A DNA stretch of 64,000 bases. Origin: Sneathiella glossodoripedis JCM 23214 (lineage in GTDB: Bacteria > Pseudomonadota > Alphaproteobacteria > Sneathiellales > Sneathiellaceae). Numbering within the stretch: the stretch's first letter is position 1; the number at the start of each line of letters is the position of its first letter. Below the pieces are notes generated by a model. That model made no database searches and was not told the DNA's origin. It saw nothing but the letters and a program-made list of their open reading frames with translations. Where the stretch lies: assembly GCF_000616095.1 (NCBI RefSeq), contig NZ_BAMS01000003.1:186001-250000 (forward strand), written 5' to 3'. This document shows positions 10,348 to 19,587 of the stretch, piece by piece. Made by a program: the position numbers and the translations under genes.

Positions 10348-11949
10348 ATGACAACAGTATCTCCATTAAATCCCATTGATTTTAATGCAATAGACGAAGA
10401 AGTGGGCTTTGTGCCCTTTCCTCTGTTGTTTCAACGCGCAGCATTTCGTGATCCAGAATTGCCGGTGTTGAAGGTGGAAGACACTGTGCTTACATGGGCT
10501 GAGCTGGTGGATCGAATTAATCGTGTGGCGAACCTCATGAAGGCCCGGGGTTTGGGACGAGGGGATAAGATCGCTATTCTTGCCCGCAGTAGTACTGATT
10601 ATATAGCTGTTTTTTTGGGTGCACTGCAGGCTGGTGTGTGTGCGGTACCGTTATCTGGAATGGCGTCCAGTGAACAATTGGCAGGAATGATGCGTGATAG
10701 CGCAGCAAAAATGCTTTTTGTTTCCAGTTCCACACTCGACCTTGTTTCACCTTTCGCGGGCACAATTCCCGAACTTCCCGAAGATGGCTATGTTGCATTT
10801 GATTTCAAAAAAGATGGTTGGCAGTCTTTTGAAGAGCTGATCGGTGCCGCCACAAACGAGTTGTTTATTGCGAATATTGCGCCGGAAGATGCTTTTAATC
10901 TGATCTATAGTTCAGGAACGACGGGTGTCCCAAAAGGAATCGAGCAAAGCCATTATATGCGATATCAGCATGTTATTCGCTTTAAAGCAATGGGGCTTGA
11001 AGCCGGTGCTACAACCATGATTGCAACGGCTTTGTATTCCAACACAACTCTTGTCGCCATGTTGCCAACGTTGGCGTTAGGTGGTCGGGTAGTTCTGATG
11101 CCCAAATTTGATGTTCAAAAATATCTTGAATTGGCGGAAAGCGAAAAAGCGACACATACAATGCTGGTTCCAGTCCAATATCAACGGTTGTTGGCTTATC
11201 ACAAATTTGATGACTTTGATTTGTCCAGCTTCAGACTGAAGCTATCAACAAGTGCGCCGTTGCGTGAACAGGTTAAACAGGATGCATTAAAACGGTGGCC
11301 GGGAAATCTGATTGAAATTTACGGCCTCACGGAAGGTGGCATTGGTACAGTTCTGTCAACAGAGGAGTTTCCAGATAAATTGGCGTCTGTAGGCAAGGCA
11401 GGGCTGGGTGCAGAAATCCGCATCATTGATGACAATGGAAATGAATTACCGGTAGGTAAAATTGGTGAAATCGTCGGCCGATCAGATGCCATGATGACGG
11501 GATATCATAACCGACCAGATTTGACTGAAGAAATGATCTGGACGTCACCCGAGGGGCAGAAGTTCTTTAAAAGTGGGGACATGGGGCGTCTAGACGAAGA
11601 TGGATTTTTGTATCTGCTGGACCGCAAGAAAGATATGATCCTTTCTGGTGGCTTTAATATATATGCGGCGGATATTGAAGCCGAACTTGTGAAGCACCCT
11701 GATGTAGATGACGTTGCTGTCATTGCAATCCCGAGTGAGGAGTGGGGGGAGACACCGCTTGGTCTGGTTGTCTTGAAAACCGGCGCGAAGACATCCGCAG
11801 CCGAAATTAAAGACTGGGTCAACGCCCGACTTGGGAAAACACAGCGGGTTTCAGATGTTGTCATTCGCGAAGACTTGCCGCGCAGTACAATAGGCAAGGT
11901 TTTGAAACGTGAATTACGCGATGAATATATTAAACAAAAAGCCAGCTAA
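10348..11949 (+). CDS. acyl-CoA synthetase (AMP-binding, class I)
   Basis: 533-residue adenylate-forming ligase that activates a carboxylic acid to its CoA thioester. The P-loop-like motif is YSSGTTGVPKGIEQSH (about residue 190). Others are YGLTEGG, GDMGRLDEDGFLYLLDRKKD and the C-terminal PRSTIGKVLKRELRDEY with the catalytic lysine. The substrate could be a fatty or aromatic acid. It starts 58 bp after the nucleotidase with GAAAAGAGGA before the ATG, so co-transcription is possible. It fits the acyl-CoA theme of the first 12 kb. Confidence 0.92.
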   Translation: MTTVSPLNPIDFNAIDEEVGFVPFPLLFQRAAFRDPELPVLKVEDTVLTWAELVDRINRVANLMKARGLGRGDKIAILARSSTDYIAVFLGALQAGVCAVPLSGMASSEQLAGMMRDSAAKMLFVSSSTLDLVSPFAGTIPELPEDGYVAFDFKKDGWQSFEELIGAATNELFIANIAPEDAFNLIYSSGTTGVPKGIEQSHYMRYQHVIRFKAMGLEAGATTMIATALYSNTTLVAMLPTLALGGRVVLMPKFDVQKYLELAESEKATHTMLVPVQYQRLLAYHKFDDFDLSSFRLKLSTSAPLREQVKQDALKRWPGNLIEIYGLTEGGIGTVLSTEEFPDKLASVGKAGLGAEIRIIDDNGNELPVGKIGEIVGRSDAMMTGYHNRPDLTEEMIWTSPEGQKFFKSGDMGRLDEDGFLYLLDRKKDMILSGGFNIYAADIEAELVKHPDVDDVAVIAIPSEEWGETPLGLVVLKTGAKTSAAEIKDWVNARLGKTQRVSDVVIREDLPRSTIGKVLKRELRDEYIKQKAS

Positions 11950-11987
11950 ACCCTGCAAACACTGATTTACCCAAGGTTAATATTTAT

Positions 11988-12016
11988 CTGACATTATTTT
12001 GACAATGCGATATAAG
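11988..12016 (+). promoter_or_regulatory. sigma70-type promoter of the methyltransferase gene
   Basis: CTGACA, 17-nt spacer, TATAAG, ending 46 bp before the ATG at 12062. Good match in both boxes and spacing. Confidence 0.6.
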
Positions 12017-12061
12017 GGGGACTTCAATCTGTCAGATTGAAATCGTAGGGGTGTGTGTGTA

Positions 12062-13003
12062 ATGAGTGCCAAGGCAGGCAGTGTGAAGGATCAAGCCGAA
12101 GAAAAACTTCCTATGAAAGAGCGGTTAAAACTCTGGTGGGAAGGCTATGAATTGCAGGAAAAGCGCAAGCCAGTTGAAAACGAGGCGGCGGACCAGACGG
12201 CAAATGATGATGGTCCCCCCACAGTTCAAGGTTGGTCTGTGAGCCGGCAGCGATCCGTCGTGACCTTATTTGGTGATGGCATGACACGGTGTATTCCAGA
12301 CAGCGCGAAGAAAAAGCTAACCAACCCACTTGGCATTAACAAGACGATGAGTGTGGTAGAGCTTGGTTCAGGGCTGGGTGGATTTGCCACTTGGGTTGTC
12401 GATCAATTTGAAACCTATGTGGACGCCTACGAAGAAGAAGACGAATTGGTCGAGGCGTCTACCAATCTTGTCAAAATGGCAGGGCTGACACGTTTTATCA
12501 AAGTTAAATCGGCCAATTTCGAAAATTTTGAGCCAAAATTGAAATCTGCCAATGTTGCGTATGCTTCTGAAGCGCTTTTCTGCGTAAAGAACAAGCTCGA
12601 CTGTTTCCGCCGTATTCATGGCATGATGAAGCCGGAAGGGCAGTTCATGATGTCTGATTATATGCTCGAAGGCAAAACCATGGACGATCCGGATGTCCAG
12701 AAATGGGCCGTAAATGAGCCAAGGCAGCCTCATTTGCTGGATGTACAGGAGATTCGGAAACTCCTGACCAAAGCTGGTTTTGAAGTGAGTATTGCTGAAG
12801 ATACGACCGCTGAATATAAAGCCAATGTTCTGAAAGCCTTTGCAGAATATGCTGCTCGAACCAGTTCAGGTGAAAAGAGCGGTCATCTGCACGATTGGGT
12901 GCTGAAAGAGGGAGAACTTTGGACTTCTCGGGTGCAGGCTATGGAGAGTGGAGCCTTGAAGGTGTTTCGAATTTATGCCCGTGTTCCTGCAGAAATTCTG
13001 TAA
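12062..13003 (+). CDS. SAM-dependent methyltransferase
   Basis: 313 residues. A class I methyltransferase core starts with motif I VVELGSGLGGFATW (about residue 100), followed by an acidic loop (DAYEEEDELVEAS) and SEALFCVKNKLDCFRRIHGMM typical of small-molecule methyltransferases. An N-terminal extension of about 75 residues includes MKERLKLWWEGYEL and the WSVSRQRSVVTLFGDGM segment. The substrate is unknown. It is monocistronic, with its own promoter. The ATG at 12062 is preferred over an upstream GTG because AGGGGTG precedes it. Confidence 0.82.
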   Translation: MSAKAGSVKDQAEEKLPMKERLKLWWEGYELQEKRKPVENEAADQTANDDGPPTVQGWSVSRQRSVVTLFGDGMTRCIPDSAKKKLTNPLGINKTMSVVELGSGLGGFATWVVDQFETYVDAYEEEDELVEASTNLVKMAGLTRFIKVKSANFENFEPKLKSANVAYASEALFCVKNKLDCFRRIHGMMKPEGQFMMSDYMLEGKTMDDPDVQKWAVNEPRQPHLLDVQEIRKLLTKAGFEVSIAEDTTAEYKANVLKAFAEYAARTSSGEKSGHLHDWVLKEGELWTSRVQAMESGALKVFRIYARVPAEIL

Positions 13004-13060
13004 TCCGTTGATAGGAAATATGCGAAACGCATAAAAGTCAATAATTCTGCCTTTTGCGCA

Positions 13061-13089
13061 TTGACAAGCCGTGGGGCGGGCAGTATGTT
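13061..13089 (+). promoter_or_regulatory. rpmJ promoter
   Basis: Perfect TTGACA, exactly 17 nt, TATGTT; it ends 40 bp upstream of the rpmJ ATG. This is the best consensus promoter I see in the window. Confidence 0.75.
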
Positions 13090-13129
13090 CCGGCCTTCAA
13101 ATTCAGAACAGTTTTTTGGGATCTGTGTC

Positions 13130-13258
13130 ATGAAAGTAATTAACTCGCTCAAATCAGCGAAAAAACGTCATCGCGATTGCCGCGTCGTTCGCCGTAAAGG
13201 CCGCGTGTATGTGATCAACAAAACTAACCCACGCTTCAAGGCGCGTCAGGCTAATTGA
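13130..13258 (+). CDS. rpmJ: 50S ribosomal protein L36
   Basis: 42-residue L36 of the zinc-free type, with no CxxC pairs: [17 protein letters not shown], then [20 protein letters not shown]. It binds 23S rRNA late in large-subunit assembly. An open frame extends further upstream, but the L36 family starts at this Met and the promoter at 13061-13089 lies inside the extension. Monocistronic, followed by a strong terminator. Confidence 0.97.
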   Translation: MKVINSLKSAKKRHRDCRVVRRKGRVYVINKTNPRFKARQAN

Positions 13259-13300
13259 CTGCGCCTTAAGTGATTCCGTAATGCGGAATTCTGAATCGTG

Positions 13301-13336
13301 AAAAAAGCCGCACTGTTTCGCAGTAGCGGTTTTTTT
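13301..13336 (+). terminator. terminator after rpmJ
   Basis: A run of A, GCCGC, ACTG, loop, CAGT, GCGG and seven T. Classic rho-independent structure. Confidence 0.85.
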
Positions 13337-13388
13337 GTGCCTGAAATGCCTTATACTTGTACTTCAACGTAGTATTTGAGGTGATCCT

Positions 13389-14882
13389 ATGGTCATGATG
13401 CCAAAGCCCAATGAAGAGGTAATCGCGAAACGAGGCTATCTTGTTCAGCGATTGAGACAGATAATCAGGGATCCTGAAGCTGTCATAGATGAAGAGGCCG
13501 GACTTCGAGCATTTGAGTGTGATGGCCTTAGCGCTTACCGCCAATTACCAATGATTGCAGTTCTTCCGGAAACAAAGGAAGAGGTTGCTGAGGTGCTAAA
13601 ATTTTGTGCCTCTGAGGGGGTAAACGTGGTGCCAAGAGGTGCCGGTACGTCCCTTTCTGGTGGCGCTTTGCCACTTGCGGATGGGGTGCTTTTGGGACTT
13701 GGCAAATTTAACAGGATCCTTGAGGTTGATTATAATAATCGCTGCGCCGTTGTGCAGCCAGGTGTGACCAATCTCGCCATTACCGATGCAGTTAAGTCAG
13801 ATGGGTTTTATTACGCCCCAGACCCATCTAGCCAGATTGCGTGTACAATCGGCGGAAATATTGCGGAAAATTCAGGTGGAGTTCATTGCCTTAAATACGG
13901 ACTGACAACCAACAATGTGTTGGGCGTTGAAATGGTCACAATGGACGGAGAGATAATCCGTTTGGGTGGCAAGCATCTGGATGCAGAAGGGTACGATTTA
14001 TTGGGGGTAATTACTGGGTCTGAAGGTTTGCTCGGGGTTATTACAGAAGTGACAGTACGCTTGCTTCGCAGCCCGCAGCATGTCACGGCCCAGCTGATCG
14101 GTTTTCCATCCAGCGAACAGGCTGGAGATTGCGTTGGACGCATAATTGCGGCGGGTATTATCCCCGCTGGTATGGAAATGATGGATAAATACGCAATCCA
14201 TGCAGCAGAGGAATTTTGCCATGCGGGGTACCCATTAGATGTGGAAGCATTGCTTATTGTGGAACTCGATGGCCCTGAAGTTGAAATCGCCCATAACAAC
14301 TCGCTAATTGAAAAGATAGCGGGTGACTGCGGTGCAAGCGTTATCAAGCAAAGCCAGAGTGAAGAAGAGAGGCTTACCTTCTGGGCAGGACGCAAAGCGG
14401 CTTTTCCCGCTGTGGGACGAATTTCCCCGGATTATATGTGCATGGATGGGACCATACCTCGCAGTCAGCTGCCATTGGTCTTAAAGAGAATGAATGAACT
14501 TTCCAATAAATATGGACTGAGGGTAGCCAATGTTTTTCATGCAGGGGACGGAAACCTTCATCCGCTTATTTTGTTTGACGCCAATATTCCCGGTGAACTT
14601 GAGAAATGCGAGCAATTTGGAGCAGATATCCTGAAATTATGCGTTGAGGTGGGCGGCGTGCTGACAGGTGAGCATGGTGTCGGCATTGAAAAGCGTGACC
14701 TGATGGGAGAAATGTTCTCCGAAGATGATTTGAAGCAGCAGCAACGTCTGAAATGTGCATTTGATCCGGAAGGTCGTTTGAACCCCGGAAAGGTGTTTCC
14801 AGTCCTGCATCGCTGCGCGGAGCTTGGCAAAATGCATGTCCATAATGGGAAATTACCATTTCCAGATATTCCAAGGTTTTAA
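13389..14882 (+). CDS. glcD: glycolate oxidase subunit GlcD
   Basis: 497-residue FAD-linked oxidase, the catalytic subunit that oxidises glycolate to glyoxylate. The FAD_binding_4 domain shows VVPRGAGTSLSGGALP and GGNIAENSGGVHCLKYG. The C-terminal FAD-oxidase domain ends with VANVFHAGDGNLHPLI and GGVLTGEHGVGIEKRDLM. The Met after GAGGTGATCC is used; two further ATGs follow within four codons. First gene of glcDEF, with the next ATG 1 bp after its stop. D-lactate or another 2-hydroxy acid is an alternative substrate for GlcD-like proteins, but the full glcDEF set favours glycolate. Confidence 0.93.
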   Translation: MVMMPKPNEEVIAKRGYLVQRLRQIIRDPEAVIDEEAGLRAFECDGLSAYRQLPMIAVLPETKEEVAEVLKFCASEGVNVVPRGAGTSLSGGALPLADGVLLGLGKFNRILEVDYNNRCAVVQPGVTNLAITDAVKSDGFYYAPDPSSQIACTIGGNIAENSGGVHCLKYGLTTNNVLGVEMVTMDGEIIRLGGKHLDAEGYDLLGVITGSEGLLGVITEVTVRLLRSPQHVTAQLIGFPSSEQAGDCVGRIIAAGIIPAGMEMMDKYAIHAAEEFCHAGYPLDVEALLIVELDGPEVEIAHNNSLIEKIAGDCGASVIKQSQSEEERLTFWAGRKAAFPAVGRISPDYMCMDGTIPRSQLPLVLKRMNELSNKYGLRVANVFHAGDGNLHPLILFDANIPGELEKCEQFGADILKLCVEVGGVLTGEHGVGIEKRDLMGEMFSEDDLKQQQRLKCAFDPEGRLNPGKVFPVLHRCAELGKMHVHNGKLPFPDIPRF

Positions 14883-14883
14883 A

Positions 14884-16107
14884 ATGACTGTATTTGATAT
14901 TTCCAGTCCCGATCAGATAAAAGACGCACTCGATTGGGCAATCTCAGAGAAACAGTCTCTCTCTATTTCGGGAAATGGCTCAAAAGAGAGTTTGGGGCGA
15001 CCGATGGAGGTTGCGGCGGAATTGCGGCTTGCCAATCTCTCTGGGGTGCGGATGTATGAGCCAGCGGAACTTGTTATGAAAGCGGCTGCCGGATCATCAT
15101 TCAATGAGATTAACGCAGTCTTGCATGAAAATGATCAACAACTGGCTTTTTGCCCACCCGACCTGGGACCTTTGCTGGGGCAGGGCGCAGGGCTTGGAAC
15201 ACTTGGTGGAGTCTTTTGTTCTAATCTTTCCGGCTCTCAGCGTATCAAAATGGGTGCGGCGAGAGATCACTTATTGGGGGTAAACGGTTTTACAGGACGT
15301 GCACAAGCCTTTCAGACAGGAAGCCGGGTTATGAAGAATGTGACCGGATACGACCTCTGTAAGCTGGTGGCAGGGAGTTATGGCACTCTCGCAGTCTGTA
15401 GTGAGTTCACGTTCAAAGTGCTCCCAAAACCGGAAAAGCTTCGGACAGTTTTGATTTTCGGGCAGGAACCTAATGCAGCAGTCATAACCATGCGCGATGC
15501 AATGTCGTCAGTGCATGAAGTGGCCGCCGCCGCTTACCTTCCTGAGCAGATCGCGGGCCGGACAAACATTGATTATGTTTCCAATGCCAACAGAGCTGTT
15601 ACAGCTATCCTGATCGATGGCAATGGTCCTTCCGTTGATTTTCGTCTGAATGCTTTGCGGTCAATGTTTGATGCTCAGGGAGAACTTGAGGAGTTGCACA
15701 GTAAGCGATCCAGCGAACTGTGGAAATTTGTTTCTGACGTTGGCGCTTATGTGGAAGATCAGAGACGGTTGGTCTGGCGAGTGTCTTTGCCACCGTCGGA
15801 TGCTGCAGATTATATATTCAGATTGCGGCAGCAGATCGAAGATCTGGAGTATTTCATGGACTGGGCGGGAGGATTGCTGTGGCTGTCTCTTCCAGAAGGG
15901 CTTGAAGATGCAGGGCAGGGAATTGTCAGATCACAAATCAGAAATGGTGGTCATGCAACCTTGATCCGGGCTTCTTCTGATATTCGTTCTCGGGTAGAGG
16001 TTTTCCAACCTGTTGATGTTGTCAAAGCCAGAATTTCGGAAAAAATCAGAGAAGGGTTTGACCCTTACCGAATTTTAAACCCTGCAAGAATGTATTCTAT
16101 AGGTTAG
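14884..16107 (+). CDS. glcE: glycolate oxidase FAD-binding subunit GlcE
   Basis: 407 residues, a second FAD_binding_4 protein. The FAD-site stretch is GQGAGLGTLGGVFCSNLSG, followed by RAQAFQTGSRVMKNVTGYDLCKLVAGSYGTL in the shortened form typical of GlcE. It begins 1 bp past glcD, with AAGG before the ATG, and ends 12 bp before glcF. It lacks the C-terminal GlcD domain and is thought to be structural/redox in the membrane-associated GlcDEF complex. Confidence 0.93.
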   Translation: MTVFDISSPDQIKDALDWAISEKQSLSISGNGSKESLGRPMEVAAELRLANLSGVRMYEPAELVMKAAAGSSFNEINAVLHENDQQLAFCPPDLGPLLGQGAGLGTLGGVFCSNLSGSQRIKMGAARDHLLGVNGFTGRAQAFQTGSRVMKNVTGYDLCKLVAGSYGTLAVCSEFTFKVLPKPEKLRTVLIFGQEPNAAVITMRDAMSSVHEVAAAAYLPEQIAGRTNIDYVSNANRAVTAILIDGNGPSVDFRLNALRSMFDAQGELEELHSKRSSELWKFVSDVGAYVEDQRRLVWRVSLPPSDAADYIFRLRQQIEDLEYFMDWAGGLLWLSLPEGLEDAGQGIVRSQIRNGGHATLIRASSDIRSRVEVFQPVDVVKARISEKIREGFDPYRILNPARMYSIG

Positions 16108-16119
16108 GCGGAATTAGCG

Positions 16120-17421
16120 ATGAAAACTGAGTTCACTCTTGCGCAGCTTGCTGATCCTAAATTTGCTGCCTCAAATGATATCTTGCGAAATTGCGTTCAT
16201 TGCGGATTTTGTACTGCAACCTGCCCAACCTATACCGAATTGGGAGATGAAAGAGATAGCCCCCGCGGCCGCATCTATATGATTCAGCAAATGCTTCAAA
16301 GCGGCGAGGCTGCACCGAAAGAGACAGTTACTCATATTGATCGCTGCTTGTCCTGTTTTTCATGTATGACCACCTGTCCGTCAGGTGTGGATTATATGCA
16401 TTTGGTGGATCATGCTCGCAGCTATATTGAAGAGACTTATGAGCGCCCGGTATTCGATAGGATTTTAAGGCGTATACTGTCCGTTATTCTAGCGCGTCCA
16501 AATCTCTTCCGTCTATCACTCCTAGGAGCTTCTATCGCGAGGCCCTTAAAGTCACTGTTCAGAGGGCGTATTCGGGCGATGCTGGAAATGGCACCGTCGC
16601 AAATACCGCAACGCTCCATAATGGATGAGCAGCCGCTTCACAAATCCCGGCAGGGGAGCGACAAGCGGGTGATATTAATGACAGGCTGCGCACAGAAGGT
16701 TTTATCACCCGATATTAATGATGCGACTATCCGGTTACTCAATCGCCATGATGTTGATGTTGTTATCCCGCCCGAGGCGGGTTGTTGCGGCGCTTTGCCC
16801 CTACATATGGGGCAGGAAGAGCCTGCTTTGGCTTCTGCACGACGGAATATAAATGCTTGGTTCGCAGAGATTGAAGCGGGTAGCCTGGAGGCGATTATTA
16901 TCAATACTTCAGGGTGTGGTACGACGGTCAAGGATTATGGCCACATGTTTGCAAGTGAGCCAGAAATGGCAGAAAAGGCGGCTGCAGTTGCATCTATTGC
17001 AAAAGATATAACCGAATATTTATCTGACCTAGAGCTTAAACTCGATAATTTTAATCCTGATCTTGTAGTCGCCTATCATTCTGCCTGTTCCCTCCAGCAC
17101 GGACAGAAAGTGGTGGAGCCGCCCAAAGCATTATTGGCTGCAGCTGGTTTCGACGTTAAGACCTTGCCGGAGGCACATATATGCTGTGGTTCAGCGGGAA
17201 CTTATAATTTATTGCAACCGGATTTATCGGCGCGTCTAAGAGATCGCAAAGTGAGAAATATTAAAACGGTTAAGCCAGATCTGGTCGCAGCGGGTAATAT
17301 CGGCTGTATCGCTCAGATTGCCTCGGGTTTAAATATTCCAGTTGTACACACTGTTCAGCTTCTGGATTGGGCAACGGGCGGACCGAAGCCTGAAATGTTG
17401 AGCGAAACTATACAGCACTAA
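16120..17421 (+). CDS. glcF: glycolate oxidase iron-sulfur subunit GlcF
   Basis: 433 residues. Two 4Fe-4S ferredoxin motifs lie near the N-terminus (CVHCGFCTATCPTY and CLSCFSCMTTCPSG), followed by two CCG domains (EAGCCGALPLHMG and EAHICCGSAGTYN) that hold further redox centres. It passes electrons from the GlcD/GlcE flavins toward quinone. Last gene of the operon; its stop overlaps the convergent pyruvate kinase gene by 14 bp, with no separate terminator. Confidence 0.94.
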   Translation: MKTEFTLAQLADPKFAASNDILRNCVHCGFCTATCPTYTELGDERDSPRGRIYMIQQMLQSGEAAPKETVTHIDRCLSCFSCMTTCPSGVDYMHLVDHARSYIEETYERPVFDRILRRILSVILARPNLFRLSLLGASIARPLKSLFRGRIRAMLEMAPSQIPQRSIMDEQPLHKSRQGSDKRVILMTGCAQKVLSPDINDATIRLLNRHDVDVVIPPEAGCCGALPLHMGQEEPALASARRNINAWFAEIEAGSLEAIIINTSGCGTTVKDYGHMFASEPEMAEKAAAVASIAKDITEYLSDLELKLDNFNPDLVVAYHSACSLQHGQKVVEPPKALLAAAGFDVKTLPEAHICCGSAGTYNLLQPDLSARLRDRKVRNIKTVKPDLVAAGNIGCIAQIASGLNIPVVHTVQLLDWATGGPKPEMLSETIQH

Positions 17422-18844
17422 GGGTTTTCTCACCAACCCAGGCAATTCGCAGTATGTTGGTCGAGCCCGGTGTTCCAAAGGGAACGCCGGCCATGATTAC
17501 AATTCTTTCTCCGGGTTTTGCGAAACCTTCCTGAAAGCAGGTGTTGCAGGCTTTCTCCACCATATCTGCGAAATTTTCGGCATCTTTGGTATGAACGCAA
17601 TGCAGCCCCCAGACCAATGCCAAACGCCGGGCTGTGGAAAGGGATGGGGTAAGCGCCACAATTGGTGTCGTGCCGCGTTCCCTTGCGGCGCGAAGTGCCG
17701 TAGATCCTGATGTGGTGTAGGTAACGATACTGGTTGCGTTGATTGTTCGCGCTACCTGAGAAGCTGCAGCACTGATTGCATCCGCGGTCGTTGCCTCCAA
17801 AATACCATGCTGGTTGTCCATGCGTTTCTGGTAGGTGACATCTTTTTCAGTTTCTTCGGCGATGTCGCTCATGGTGGCGACGGCCTCAAGCGGGTAATCT
17901 CCAGCGGCACTTTCTGCAGACAGCATTACGCAATCAGCGCCGTCATATATGGCGTTGGCAACGTCCGTTACCTCAGCTCGTGTTGGAACAGGGGAAGTAA
18001 TCATGCTTTCCAGCATTTGTGTGGCAACTACGACTGGTTTTCCAGCTTCGCGGGCGAAATTGATTATGTTTTTTTGAATAGAAGGAACCTTTTGGAGCGG
18101 AATTTCCACGCCAAGATCCCCCCTAGCTACCATAATTGCGTCAGCGAGCTCGATAATGCCTTCCAATTGTTCGACAGCAGCCGGTTTCTCGATTTTTGCC
18201 ATTACGCCTGCCCGGCCAGCTACGATTTTCTTGATTTCGGCTACATCTTCCGGGCGTTGAACAAAGCTAAGGGCAATCCAGTCCACCCCCAGCTCAAGGG
18301 CGAAATCCAGATCCCGTCTGTCTTTGTCGGTTAGGGCGCTCATTTTGACGATTGCATTGGGGATATTTACCCCCTTGCGATCAGAAAGAGTGCCTCCCAC
18401 CAACACTTGGCATTTGGCGGTTGCTGAACTCGCCTCGAGAACTCTAAGCTTTAGTTTCCCATCATCCAGAAGAAGTTCTGTTCCTTCTTCGAGCGACTCC
18501 ATTACTTTTGGGTGGGGCAATGCAACCCTTTTATCGTTACCGTCGCTCTCGTTCAAATCAAGTGTTAGGATTTGTCCTTCTTCGAGGCATATTTTACCGC
18601 CCTTGAATGTTCCAATCCGGATTTTCGGTCCTTGTAAATCCGCGAGAATGCCAATGGGGCGACCCTGTTTTACTTCAAGTTCGCGGATGATGTCATAACG
18701 GGCTTTATGATCCACATGGTCGCCGTGGCTGAAATTCAATCGAAACAGGTCCACGCCACGCGAATGCAGTTTTCCCACCATTTCAGCGGAAGAGCTTGAA
18801 GGGCCCAGCGTGGCCAGAATTTTGGTTTTTCGTTGACGTCTCAT
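17408..18844 (-). CDS. pyk: pyruvate kinase
   Basis: 478 residues, full length. It makes pyruvate and ATP from phosphoenolpyruvate and ADP. Seen motifs: KILATLGPSS at the start, LFRLNFSHGDH, the active-site lysine in VMAKIEKPAAVEQLEGI, MVARGDLGVEIPLQKVP and VATQMLESM. The C-terminal domain is complete (GTPGSTNILRIAWVGE). It converges on glcF with a 14-bp overlap and is divergent from the hypothetical gene at 19001. Confidence 0.97.
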   Translation of the reverse strand: MRRQRKTKILATLGPSSSSAEMVGKLHSRGVDLFRLNFSHGDHVDHKARYDIIRELEVKQGRPIGILADLQGPKIRIGTFKGGKICLEEGQILTLDLNESDGNDKRVALPHPKVMESLEEGTELLLDDGKLKLRVLEASSATAKCQVLVGGTLSDRKGVNIPNAIVKMSALTDKDRRDLDFALELGVDWIALSFVQRPEDVAEIKKIVAGRAGVMAKIEKPAAVEQLEGIIELADAIMVARGDLGVEIPLQKVPSIQKNIINFAREAGKPVVVATQMLESMITSPVPTRAEVTDVANAIYDGADCVMLSAESAAGDYPLEAVATMSDIAEETEKDVTYQKRMDNQHGILEATTADAISAAASQVARTINATSIVTYTTSGSTALRAARERGTTPIVALTPSLSTARRLALVWGLHCVHTKDAENFADMVEKACNTCFQEGFAKPGERIVIMAGVPFGTPGSTNILRIAWVGEKTLSAV

Positions 18845-19000
18845 CGCATCACTCCCGCCCGTATGATCAGATGTGTTGAATACGCAATTTCCCCGTTACA
18901 TTGCCGTATTATTCACCAGATTTTAATTTTACGCAAAATCATACTCTTAGGCATATATGTTAGTAAAAAATTAACACAAAAAAGCGACATACTATTGCCT

Positions 19001-19483
19001 ATGAAAATGGTTCCAACTCATAGACAGATTCGCTGGTTTTTTCGGATTGCCTTGAAACGTAAGGCTATCCGTCTGTTGTACCGGATTGCGGATGCAATTG
19101 GTTATTGTGTCGCGTGGACCCGCTATTATATCATTCCGAACAGTCAAATTATCTGGCACCGATTTTTTGGAAGCGAGCAAGTTCAGGTCGCGAAAACGGA
19201 GCCTTCTGTCAAATTTTCTGACAGCATGCTTGAGAGCCAATCACAGCCACCCATTGATTTACGCGAGGAAATGATCAGGCGTGCACAAAACAGTGGAAAA
19301 CGGTATCACTATGTCTGGGCTGTGGAGAGGCTTGATGAGCTTGCAAATTCTGGCCTGAAGGATCCCGTTGCTTACTTTAACAATGAGATGACAGACTGGT
19401 ACCTTGCCCCTGGCGCGATGATGGAGGAGGAAGCTGACTTCCTGGGTATCGCTGTTGCCATTGAGGAACGTTGGTACAAATAA
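19001..19483 (+). CDS. hypothetical protein
   Basis: 160 residues, not recognised. The N-terminus is strongly basic with a weakly hydrophobic amphipathic stretch (IRLLYRIADAIGYCVAWTRYYI). The middle is polar, and the C-terminal half is acidic (NNEMTDWYLAPGAMMEEEADFLGIAVAIEERWY). The basic-to-acidic pattern suggests a membrane-surface or nucleic-acid contact at the N-terminus. Start at ATGAAAATG; no clear ribosome binding site. Coding is supported by sustained codon bias and by filling the gap between pyk and the amidohydrolase. Confidence 0.6.
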   Translation: MKMVPTHRQIRWFFRIALKRKAIRLLYRIADAIGYCVAWTRYYIIPNSQIIWHRFFGSEQVQVAKTEPSVKFSDSMLESQSQPPIDLREEMIRRAQNSGKRYHYVWAVERLDELANSGLKDPVAYFNNEMTDWYLAPGAMMEEEADFLGIAVAIEERWYK

Positions 19484-19587
19484 AGCGCTTGTGAGGTCTT
19501 TGACGACTTTTCGTGAAATGTAACCTTTTCAAGCGGGGGTGTTGTGGCATAAGATCGCCACTTCCCAACAGCTCGGAAATACGAGAA

